Shown in pieces: positions 10,033 through 16,671 of a stretch of DNA of 64,000 nt. The DNA comes from Ignavibacteriota bacterium (GTDB lineage Bacteria; Bacteroidota; Ignavibacteria; Ignavibacteriales; Melioribacteraceae). The position numbers were made by a program, and so were the translations under genes. The notes beneath the pieces were generated by a model that worked only from the letters and a program-made list of their open reading frames with translations, was not told the origin of the DNA and searched no databases. The stretch lies in contig PAAX01000011.1 of assembly GCA_002698995.1 (NCBI GenBank), positions 1 through 64,000 of the forward strand, given 5' to 3'. Each line of letters begins with the position of its first letter. The stretch's first letter is position 1.

Positions 10033-10082
10033 ATCCGGTGCCGGCCTACTGCGTAGGTAAATTCGAGTCCGGCCTTCGGTAC
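10030..10082 (+). pseudogene. Displaced tRNA-Leu 3' half, copy 1
   Basis: 10030-10044 matches the tRNA variable arm and 5' T-stem (9732-9746) with one mismatch. 10062-10082 matches the T-loop through the 3' acceptor strand (9747-9767) exactly. Between them lie 17 inserted bases. There is no 5' half, so it cannot fold as a tRNA. Confidence 0.9.
10045..10061 (+). repeat. Single 17-base palindromic unit in the T arm
   Basis: CCTAC-TGC-GTAGG plus TAAA, inserted exactly between the T-stem GCCGG and the T-loop TTCGAGT of the displaced tRNA fragment. The 5-bp palindrome can form a small hairpin on top of the T stem. Confidence 0.9.
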
Positions 10083-10192
10083 TTTTCAATTTACAATTCA
10101 GAATTTATAATTTACAATTGCTTCTTCAAGTTAGATTTGTTAATTAGTCCAATTATTTTTTTGATATCGAATTATTTTTCACAGGTTTTTCA

Positions 10193-10441
10193 ATGTTGTT
10201 CACTGTTTACGCTATAAAAAGTATTTCCCATAAATTTATCTATGTCGGGATGACCACTGACCTTAATGAAAGACTTCATCAACATAATTTCAGTTTTAAT
10301 AAATCCACAAAACCATTTAAACCTTTTAGACTCATTTATACTGAAGAATTTGAATCTTCTATTAAAGCTAGAATTCGTGAAAAACAATTAAAAACTGGTG
10401 TGGGAAAAGATTTTTTGTATTCGTTGATTGAAGAAGGTTAA
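10193..10441 (+). CDS. Small GIY-YIG nuclease-domain protein, copy 2
   Basis: An 82-residue GIY-YIG-only protein, about nine-tenths identical to copy 1. Differences cluster at the C-terminus and in the YQHNSG/HQHNFS region. VYAI, FIYVGMT, NERL and REKQLK are intact, so catalytic competence is plausible. It starts at ATG with a modest ACAGG upstream, making it the better candidate for a working gene. The stop TAA at 10439-10441 lies inside an exact 18-base match (10436-10453) to the tRNA variable arm and T-stem, so the ORF is joined to tRNA sequence at its last codons. Free-standing GIY-YIG proteins are known as homing-type or repair nucleases. Its target here, possibly the tRNA-Leu gene, is my inference. 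Confidence 0.8.
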   Translation: MLFTVYAIKSISHKFIYVGMTTDLNERLHQHNFSFNKSTKPFKPFRLIYTEEFESSIKARIREKQLKTGVGKDFLYSLIEEG

Positions 10442-10525
10442 ACCCGGTGCCGGCCTACTGCGTAGGTAAACCTACTTCATAGGTAGACCTACTCCGTAGG
10501 TAGATTCGAGTCCGGCCTTCGGTAC
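10436..10525 (+). pseudogene. Displaced tRNA-Leu 3' half, copy 2
   Basis: 10436-10453 is identical to tRNA positions 9729-9746, and 10505-10525 is identical to 9747-9767. A 51-base insert separates them at the T-stem/T-loop junction. The acceptor 3' strand and T-loop are conserved, but there is no 5' half. Confidence 0.9.
10454..10504 (+). repeat. Three tandem 17-base palindromic units
   Basis: Units at 10454-10470, 10471-10487 and 10488-10504. Each is CCTAC, three variable bases (TGC, TTC, TCC), GTAGG or ATAGG, then TAAA or TAGA. The first equals the single unit in copy 1. The array sits exactly between GCCGG and TTCGAGT of the tRNA-derived T arm. Confidence 0.92.
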
Positions 10526-10668
10526 TTTTCAACTTTCAATTTACAATTCAGAATTTATAATTTACAATTGCTTCTTCAAGTTAGATTTTAAACTCACCCA
10601 ATAATTTTATATGAAATTAACTTATCTTGCAAAAAGTATTTTTCAATTTTAGAATTGGTAAAATTATT

Positions 10669-11430
10669 ATGAGACATTACATTCTTGAAGAAACTAATTG
10701 GAAACATCTTAAGGAAAGAAAAATTGAACTTGCAATTCTTCCTTGGGGTGCCACTGAAGCACATAATTATCATCTCCCCTATTCAACTGATGTAATTGAA
10801 TCTAATTACATTTCTCATGAAGCTGCAAGAAAAGCCTATGAGAAGGGGGCTGATATTATAGTATTACCAACGGTTCCTTTTGGAGTTAATACTGGTCAGA
10901 CAGATATACTATTAGACATAAACATTTATCCATCAACACAATTAGCGATTCTGCATGATATTATTGAAGTATTGAATAGGCAAGGAATTAATAAATTACT
11001 GATTTTGAATAGTCACGGCGGAAATGATTTCAAACCGATTTTGAGAGAACTTGGAGTAAAATTTCCTAATATGTTTTTGACTCTTTGCAATTGGTATTCA
11101 ACAGTTAATAAGGAAAAGTACTTTGATAATTCCGGTGATCATGCAGATGAAATGGAGACAAGCATAATGTTAAACATCGCTCCGGAATTAGTTCTTCCAT
11201 TAAATGAGTCAGGTTTTGGAATTGAGAAGAAGATAAAAATAAAAGGGATTAAAGAAGGATTTGCATGGACAGAAAGAAAGTGGTCAAAGGTAACTAACGA
11301 CACAGGAATTGGAAATCCTAAAAAAGCCTCCTCTGAAAAAGGGGAAATATTTTTAGAAGATTTAACTAATCAGTTAAGTGATTTGCTAATTGAAATCTGC
11401 AATGCTGATTTAAATAATCTTTATGAATAA
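10669..11430 (+). CDS. Creatininase-family amidohydrolase
   Basis: A 253-residue metal-dependent amidohydrolase. Family signatures are WGATEAHNYHLPYSTD (metal-binding Glu/His/Asp), LNSHGGND and GDHADEMETS. The family cleaves cyclic or linear amides (creatinine, formamidopyrimidines, the mycofactocin precursor peptide), so the substrate cannot be read from sequence. I chose ATG at 10669 over an in-frame TTG at 10627, because the extra 14 residues are not family-like. It converges on the amidoligase cluster with only 3 bases between stop codons. That proximity makes a shared pathway possible, but they are separate transcripts. Confidence 0.85.
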   Translation: MRHYILEETNWKHLKERKIELAILPWGATEAHNYHLPYSTDVIESNYISHEAARKAYEKGADIIVLPTVPFGVNTGQTDILLDINIYPSTQLAILHDIIEVLNRQGINKLLILNSHGGNDFKPILRELGVKFPNMFLTLCNWYSTVNKEKYFDNSGDHADEMETSIMLNIAPELVLPLNESGFGIEKKIKIKGIKEGFAWTERKWSKVTNDTGIGNPKKASSEKGEIFLEDLTNQLSDLLIEICNADLNNLYE

Positions 11431-11433
11431 AAA

Positions 11434-12609
11434 TTAAAAATGATATCCAATTGAGGCACCGATCCAGTCTTTGTCTTTATTAAAATCTACTCCTATCATT
11501 TTGCCTTTGCTTGTTCTAACAAGATTGTTGACTAATATTGGTTCATCATTCCAGATAAACATCATTCTAACTTCTGCTTTTGAAAATCCGGTTGGAGTAT
11601 CAATAATTTCTGCATATTCAACTTTTTCCTGCAGAAGATAATTCTGTTTATTTTCTATAGAAGTCAAATCATCTTCTGTTAAATCAACCTTTACACCGGC
11701 TCCGGCAAAGGAATAAAGAGGTTTTAGTACGTATTTTGACAAATCAATATCATCTAAATTAACTTCAGATAAGAAATAACAATTTGGCACAGATTCCCCT
11801 TTTAGAAAAGGTAGAGTGTGTTTGCTGATTTTAAAAAACCAATTGGGATGACCAACCCAGTAAACATCTAAATCACTTTTATAATCGAAAGGGATATTAA
11901 TATTTTTTCTTTCAAGTTCATCAAAAATTACGCGGTTATAAATTCTTTCTATTCTAATTTTCTTTTGATCCTTAATATAGAAAAGAGAATTCCCCTCTTG
12001 AATAATTTCGGTAATGCAAACCGGTTCAACCCCAATATATTCTTTAGTCAGATAAAAATCGATTCGAGTTTTTTGATTATGCGGTTCTAACTCCAAGAGA
12101 ATTACATTTTCCCGTGATGAACTGCCTAGTATAGTTTTTTTAAGAAGATCAATGTAAGAGGTAAAATTATAATTATTAAAAAATGTTTTTAATCTATCAT
12201 CAATATTAAAGTGATTCCTTATTTCAATATCTAAATAAGCCTGAAATGCATACAGTGAAGGAAATCCTTGCAGTTCAATAAGTTTAGGGACTAACTCACC
12301 TTTTTCATCTTTACAGATTCCAAAATCAATCTGTAAAAAAATTGGATGAGAATCTTCATTGGCAATTTTAAACTCTTCAGGAACAGCATTCGAAGCGTAT
12401 TTCTGGAATGATTCCGTTTTCAATTGATTTATAATATTATTGCATGAATCAATAAGTTTGTCCTTCAGATTATCATCAAAAAAGAATGGAGTTTCGCACA
12501 AACGAAAATCGATCTTGTTATTATTTTTACTCCAGACAGAATTAATAAAATTATGATAAGCTTCAGGTGTAAAGTCCGAATTATATTTTTGTCTAATTTC
12601 TTTTATCAT
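11434..12609 (-). CDS. ATP-grasp-like ligase with unknown N-terminal half
   Basis: A 391-residue protein. The C-terminal part (about 285-391) has ATP-grasp features: VLKPLYSFAGAGVKV as the ATP-binding lysine/glycine segment, YLLQEKV as the hinge, and AEVRMMFIW followed by LVRTSKGKMIGVDFNKDKDW for the metal/ATP pocket. The first 280 residues are not recognised; a glutathionylspermidine-synthase-like or permuted arrangement is possible. It is the last gene of a tight minus-strand cluster, 7 bases after the GCS2 ligase gene, so it probably adds an amine or amino acid to the product of the upstream ligases. Substrates are unknown. Confidence 0.65.
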   Translation of the reverse strand: MIKEIRQKYNSDFTPEAYHNFINSVWSKNNNKIDFRLCETPFFFDDNLKDKLIDSCNNIINQLKTESFQKYASNAVPEEFKIANEDSHPIFLQIDFGICKDEKGELVPKLIELQGFPSLYAFQAYLDIEIRNHFNIDDRLKTFFNNYNFTSYIDLLKKTILGSSSRENVILLELEPHNQKTRIDFYLTKEYIGVEPVCITEIIQEGNSLFYIKDQKKIRIERIYNRVIFDELERKNINIPFDYKSDLDVYWVGHPNWFFKISKHTLPFLKGESVPNCYFLSEVNLDDIDLSKYVLKPLYSFAGAGVKVDLTEDDLTSIENKQNYLLQEKVEYAEIIDTPTGFSKAEVRMMFIWNDEPILVNNLVRTSKGKMIGVDFNKDKDWIGASIGYHF

Positions 12610-12616
12610 AAAATTC

Positions 12617-13735
12617 TTATATATCTAATCCCTTATTGGTTTCGGCAACAATGTAATCTACAACTTTAGTAAAGTCATGATCATTATCATTCCAAACCTT
12701 AAGTTGTCTTCTAGCACCAGTTCCGGTTTCAAGCATTTGATAAATATAATTAATCTCGGCTCTGCTGTTAAGTTCATCAACAACATCATCAACAAAATGA
12801 AGCAGTTCATAGATTAAATCTCTAACCGGAACCTCTTCCTTTTTACCAAAATCGATTAATTTCCCTTCCAAACCATAACGGGAAGCACGCCATTTATTTT
12901 CATTAATCAATAATCTTCTATATAATCTGAAACCTAAGTTTTGTTTTAATAACTTATAAAGTTTTGCGACAACAGCCTGCATAAGTGCGGCGAGAGCAAT
13001 TGTTTCATCAATAGTTAATTGTACATCGCAGATTCTAAATTCAAGAGTATTATAAATTGGATGAGGTCTTATATCCCACCAGATTTTCTTTGCATTATCG
13101 ATACAACCCGTTTTAATAAGGAGATTAACATAAGATTCAAATTCACCCCAGCTGTTAAAATGATCGGGAATACCAGTTCTTGGGAAGCGATCGAAAATTT
13201 TTATTCTATAAGATTTGAAACCTGTATTTCTTCCTTTCCAAAAAGGAGAATTGGTTGATAACGCAAAAATATGGGGAAGAAAATATCTGGCAGCATTCAT
13301 AATTTGAATTGCAGTTTCCTTGTCATCCATTCCAACATGAACATGCAGACCAAAAATTAAATTAGCTCTAGCAACCTGCTGCATTTCTTCAACAACACCA
13401 CGGTATCTGTCGTGATCTGTAATTCTTTGATCTTCCCATCGAGAGAAAGGATGAGTTCCGGAAGCTGCTATTACTAATCCCTGCGCTTTAGCAAGTTTTG
13501 CCAGATTAGTTCTAAGTTTAATAACTTCACTCCTAGCCTCTTTTATATCCTGACAAATTTCTGAACCGGTCTCAACTACTGATTGGTGCATTTCAGCTTT
13601 AATTTGTTCTTTGAGAACCATTTTACCGCTTTCTTCAAGCATCTGCTGAATATGCGATTTCAATTCTCTTGTATTTGGATCAATAATTTGAAATTCTTCT
13701 TCTATGCCAAGTGAAAATAGTTTCGGGCTTCCCAT
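12617..13735 (-). CDS. Carboxylate-amine ligase, GCS2/YbdK type
   Basis: A 372-residue member of the glutamate-cysteine ligase type 2 family (glutamine-synthetase fold), which joins a carboxylate, often glutamate, to an amine using ATP. Family signatures are SLGIEEEFQIID at the N-terminus, SVVETGSEICQ, ASGTHPFSRWEDQ and GLHVHVGM. Some members make gamma-glutamylcysteine, while YbdK-like enzymes act on other amines, so the product is uncertain. ATG at 13735 is preferred; a GTG at 13744 in the same frame would add three residues. It lies 11 bases after one ATP-grasp gene and 7 before another. Confidence 0.9.
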   Translation of the reverse strand: MGSPKLFSLGIEEEFQIIDPNTRELKSHIQQMLEESGKMVLKEQIKAEMHQSVVETGSEICQDIKEARSEVIKLRTNLAKLAKAQGLVIAASGTHPFSRWEDQRITDHDRYRGVVEEMQQVARANLIFGLHVHVGMDDKETAIQIMNAARYFLPHIFALSTNSPFWKGRNTGFKSYRIKIFDRFPRTGIPDHFNSWGEFESYVNLLIKTGCIDNAKKIWWDIRPHPIYNTLEFRICDVQLTIDETIALAALMQAVVAKLYKLLKQNLGFRLYRRLLINENKWRASRYGLEGKLIDFGKKEEVPVRDLIYELLHFVDDVVDELNSRAEINYIYQMLETGTGARRQLKVWNDNDHDFTKVVDYIVAETNKGLDI

Positions 13736-13746
13736 AATAATCACTT

Positions 13747-14724
13747 TTATTTGTTTTTAGCTTTATTTGATTTAACTGTTTTATTATTTGCAAACGATGT
13801 TATAAAATCACCCCAAGTTAAATTGTTCTCTCCTGGATTATGATTCTTAGCTTTTCTAATTGCCATATTAGCTGCGGCTTCAACTACCCATTCAAAATTT
13901 TCTTCGCCAACAGAATGAACATCGGCATCCGGCGCTGGATTACAGAAATCAATTGCAATTGGAATTCCATCTCTAACTGCAAATTCAACTGTATTAAAAT
14001 CATAACCTAAAGCATTGTTTAATTTTATAACATCTTCTTCAATCCGCTTCATTAGGTTTTTATCTTTGGGAACATAGTTTTGAACATATCTTAAATGATG
14101 CGGTTGTTTAGGATCGTACGCCATAATTTTAACATCTTTTCTATCGATACAGTAACATCTGAAATATTCATCAAATTCGATTGCCTCTTGCAGCATCATA
14201 ACTAAGGTACCGGTCTCATTATAAGCGTTAAAGAATTCTTCTTTATTGTGGACCTTATAGACATTCTTCCATCCGCCTCCGGCAAACGGTTTAAAGAATG
14301 CCGGGAAACCGACATAATTAAAAATCGATTCCCAATCTAATGGATATTCCAAGTTCCTCATTGAAAATTCATTTGTATCGGGGGGATGCTGATTAGAAGG
14401 AAGAATTACTGTCTTAGGAACAGCAACCCCAACCTTTACAGCTAATGCATTGTTAAAAAATTTATCATCGGCTGACCACCAGAAAGGATTATTAATAACC
14501 GCAGTTCCGGTTATAGCAGCATTTTTAAGCATTGCTCTATAGAAAGGAATATCTTGTGAAATTCTATCTATAATTACATCATAACCCTGAGGTTCAGCCT
14601 GCATTACTTTGCCAATTTTTACAAGTTCAGCAGAAATCCCCTTTTCATTTTTTGAATTAACTCGATCAACAAATGCTTTTGGAAAGGTATTCTCCTGCCC
14701 AAAAAGAATTCCAATCTTTTTCAT
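13747..14724 (-). CDS. RimK/glutathione-synthetase-like ATP-grasp ligase
   Basis: A 325-residue ATP-grasp enzyme. The N-terminal Rossmann-like part begins KKIGILFGQENTFP. The ATP-grasp fold follows, with FPAFFKPFAGGGWKNV (phosphate-clamp lysine and glycine loop), MMLQEAIEF at the hinge and TVEFAVRDGIPIAIDFCNPAPD near the metal ligands. It should activate a carboxylate as acyl-phosphate and couple it to an amine. With the GCS2 enzyme next door this resembles the two-step logic of glutathione synthesis, but the substrates are unknown. The C-terminal 15 residues are a lysine/asparagine-rich tail. It starts 29 bases after the esterase-like gene in the same operon. Confidence 0.85.
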   Translation of the reverse strand: MKKIGILFGQENTFPKAFVDRVNSKNEKGISAELVKIGKVMQAEPQGYDVIIDRISQDIPFYRAMLKNAAITGTAVINNPFWWSADDKFFNNALAVKVGVAVPKTVILPSNQHPPDTNEFSMRNLEYPLDWESIFNYVGFPAFFKPFAGGGWKNVYKVHNKEEFFNAYNETGTLVMMLQEAIEFDEYFRCYCIDRKDVKIMAYDPKQPHHLRYVQNYVPKDKNLMKRIEEDVIKLNNALGYDFNTVEFAVRDGIPIAIDFCNPAPDADVHSVGEENFEWVVEAAANMAIRKAKNHNPGENNLTWGDFITSFANNKTVKSNKAKNK

Positions 14725-14753
14725 AAACCCCTCTATAAAAATTATATTTGAAA

Positions 14754-15470
14754 TTATAAATTAGAAACGTAAAACTGAAAGACTTCTCTAGCTTTATCCC
14801 AATTTTTGCCTAAGCCCTCAATGTAGGCAAAAGTATGACCAATTTTTTTCTGATTTAATATTTGGGAAATTCTTTTACTTTCATCCAAATGATTATCAAA
14901 ATTTCCGGTAACAATGGTTATCGACATATCTTTAATTTGATCCAAATACCAAGGATCATTTAAATTCGGGATATAATCCAATGGATTATTATAATAAGCT
15001 TCATCATCATAATGCCCTAATATGAACTGCTTCATGTCATAAATTCCGCAAAATGCATAAATTCCTTTTACAAGATCAGGATATTTAAAAGCTAGATTTA
15101 GTGAATAATAAGCACCAAACTCGTATCCGCATAAAATTACTTTTTCGTTTTCTGTATCATATTTTGCAAATTCAATTACATCTTTAATAATTGTCTGTTC
15201 ATATGCTAAATGATTTTGAATTCTTTCTTCAGGTGAGATATTAAAATTAAGCCAGGTTTGATTGACAATCGAATCCGGGCAATAAACTTTAATTTTATTT
15301 GAGTTAATTAGTTCTTGAAGAGAGTGAATAAATCCGAGATCTTTGGGAGTGTAGTATCTTCCCAGAGTTGAAGGAAACACGATAATAGGAATGCCCGTTT
15401 CGCCAAAAACGAGCATTTCAAAATCTCTATCGAAAAATTGGGAATACCACTTGTGATAATGTTCAATCAT
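14754..15470 (-). CDS. Esterase-like alpha/beta-hydrolase lacking catalytic residues
   Basis: A 238-residue protein resembling the small COG4947-type esterases: an HYHKWYSQFFDRDFEMLVFG start, a nucleophile-elbow strand at 110-125, and an acid region GNFDNHLDES at 189-198. The elbow reads GYEFG (115-119), so Glu117 replaces the nucleophilic Ser. Near the C-terminus GKNWDK (221-226) has Asn223 where the family has the catalytic His. It is therefore probably not a classical esterase. It may act as a binding or scaffold partner for the ligases that follow at 29 and 11 bases. The codon is GAG, not a one-step change from a common Ser codon, so a sequencing slip is unlikely. Confidence 0.75.
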   Translation of the reverse strand: MIEHYHKWYSQFFDRDFEMLVFGETGIPIIVFPSTLGRYYTPKDLGFIHSLQELINSNKIKVYCPDSIVNQTWLNFNISPEERIQNHLAYEQTIIKDVIEFAKYDTENEKVILCGYEFGAYYSLNLAFKYPDLVKGIYAFCGIYDMKQFILGHYDDEAYYNNPLDYIPNLNDPWYLDQIKDMSITIVTGNFDNHLDESKRISQILNQKKIGHTFAYIEGLGKNWDKAREVFQFYVSNL

Positions 15471-15533
15471 TAAAAAATCTGCCCAAGAATTTTAGGCAAA
15501 TATAATGATGAATTGAGTAAATATCATAAAAAA

Positions 15534-15983
15534 CTATTGCTGATTCAGATAATCCTTAGAAACTATTTTGGATAATAAATCAGTAAAGTTTGTGGGATCT
15601 AAATATCCCGGAACAATTCCAATAAATTGACCGGAGGGCTCAAAAAATCCGGTTGCTGGATATCCAGTAACTCCAGCGGCACCGGCAAATTGTCCGTTAG
15701 TATATTTATTTGAATCAAAATTTACAGTGCCAGGTTTCTCCGGATTCAATTTCACTAAAACAAAATCTTTATTTAGTAATTTAATAATATTCTTATTAGC
15801 ATAAGTTTCAGAATCCATTTTTTTACACCATCCGCACCAGTCAGTGTAAAAGTCTACTAAAAGAAATTTATTTTCTTTCTTAGCTTTTGCCAATCCTTCA
15901 TCAAAACCGTACCACTTTAATTTGTCGTTTGCTGAAATAATTGTTGCAAATAAAAATATAGTTAATAATAGTTTCTTGATCAT
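15534..15983 (-). CDS. Exported thioredoxin-fold protein
   Basis: A 149-residue protein starting at ATG 15983, seven bases after AGGA; a longer frame to 16037 adds 18 residues that would bury the signal peptide. Residues 1-18 form a hydrophobic signal peptide. The thioredoxin fold carries DFYTDWCGWCKKM with CxxC at about 50-53. The cis-proline region is GVTGYPATGFF. This matches thioredoxin_7-type periplasmic disulfide reductases. It lies 63 bases upstream of the esterase-like gene on the same strand, so it may share the transcript of the amidoligase cluster. Confidence 0.85.
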   Translation of the reverse strand: MIKKLLLTIFLFATIISANDKLKWYGFDEGLAKAKKENKFLLVDFYTDWCGWCKKMDSETYANKNIIKLLNKDFVLVKLNPEKPGTVNFDSNKYTNGQFAGAAGVTGYPATGFFEPSGQFIGIVPGYLDPTNFTDLLSKIVSKDYLNQQ

Positions 15984-16121
15984 TTTATATCCTATTTCTG
16001 TTTTTGATTTGATGAGGTTTTTAAATAAATGATTCAAGAATTGCGAAAAAATAAATAAATTTCAATGTAATTCGATATCATATCTATTTAGAATTTTCAG
16101 ACAATACTTTTATATAAAAAC

Positions 16122-16595
16122 TTAATTTTCTATCAATTCCAGATAATTTTTAAGAAAATCTCTACCCGTAACTGAATCAACAGAAATCCAGAATAATTTG
16201 CCATTGGATGAAAAGACATAATGAGCCTGCCCCATTCCAAAGCATTCATAAACATTTTTATTGTTTACTTGAAAATACTTTCCCGCTATAAAGACTGAAT
16301 TTTCGGGAGATATTTTGTCAGTCATTTTAATTTCATCTTTGAGGGCTTCTTCTTGTGAATTATAATGAGTTATATAAATTGTAAGATTTTTATTTTCTTT
16401 TTGATAGAAAGCTATTTCATTTTGTAAATCTGTAACTTCATTAAAATGAAGTTTATTAACAAAATTTTTCGCCTCTTCCCCGTCAAGTTTTTTTTCTAGC
16501 TTGTATTCAAATAAAGTTTCCGGGAGATAATTGATTTCTTTTGAGCATCCAATAACAAAAATGAATAACGTAACATGAAGAATATATTTTTTCAT
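16122..16595 (-). CDS. Small lipoprotein of unknown function
   Basis: 157 residues with a lipoprotein signal: a hydrophobic segment ending VIGC, with the lipid-bearing Cys at 17. The mature part has a repeated mixed alpha/beta pattern with THYNSQEEALKDE and FSSNGKLFWISVDS, suggestive of a small globular envelope protein. No family is recognised. It lies between a strong hairpin terminator and the thioredoxin-fold gene, which begins 138 bases further on. Confidence 0.7.
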   Translation of the reverse strand: MKKYILHVTLFIFVIGCSKEINYLPETLFEYKLEKKLDGEEAKNFVNKLHFNEVTDLQNEIAFYQKENKNLTIYITHYNSQEEALKDEIKMTDKISPENSVFIAGKYFQVNNKNVYECFGMGQAHYVFSSNGKLFWISVDSVTGRDFLKNYLELIEN

Positions 16596-16617
16596 AAATT
16601 ATACCTTTCATTTAAAG

Positions 16618-16646
16618 AAAAGGCTGTCCTTTTTGAACAGCCTTTT
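16618..16646 (-). terminator. Terminator after the DHOD-like gene
   Basis: A perfect 10-bp stem (16618-16627 with 16637-16646) around a 9-base loop. AT-rich sequence on both sides means it could work in either direction. It follows the stop of the minus-strand gene at 16672 and should end the nifJ unit. Confidence 0.8.
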
Positions 16647-16671
16647 TATACAGAATAAACAAATGTTACTT

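Larger units (their letters stand above)
9787..10138 (+). repeat. tRNA-Leu/GIY-YIG cassette, unit 1
   Basis: First of two tandem units with a period of 409 bases at their 5' ends. Order within the unit: GIY-YIG ORF, tRNA-Leu 3' half interrupted by one 17-base palindromic unit, then an AT-rich tail with two copies of AATTTACAATT, ending in a shared TTAGATTT. It begins 20 bases after the intact tRNA. The second unit at 10196-10588 matches it throughout, with extra palindromic units and scattered substitutions. Confidence 0.9.
10196..10588 (+). repeat. tRNA-Leu/GIY-YIG cassette, unit 2
   Basis: Second tandem unit, with the same order as unit 1: ORF, tRNA 3' half, AT-rich tail ending TTAGATTT at 10588. 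It is longer mainly because it has three 17-base palindromic units instead of one and an extra CTTTCAA in the tail. The 57 bases between the units (10139-10195) are unique AT-rich sequence. Confidence 0.9.

Noticed and set aside
9787-10441. GIY-YIG ORFs as broken uvrC
   Set aside because: Both copies are complete single-domain proteins of the size of free-standing GIY-YIG proteins; no UvrBC-binding or RNase H-like domain sequence lies nearby.
10454-10504. Short palindromic tandem array as a CRISPR
   Set aside because: Units are 17 bases with 3-base variable centres, no spacers of normal size and no cas genes; the array is embedded in a tRNA fragment.
10030-10525. Displaced tRNA halves as extra functional tRNA genes
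   Set aside because: They lack acceptor 5', D and anticodon arms and have an interrupted T arm.
10627-10668. TTG start for the creatininase gene
   Set aside because: The extra 14 residues are not family-like and no ribosome site precedes the TTG; ATG 10669 gives the usual N-terminus.
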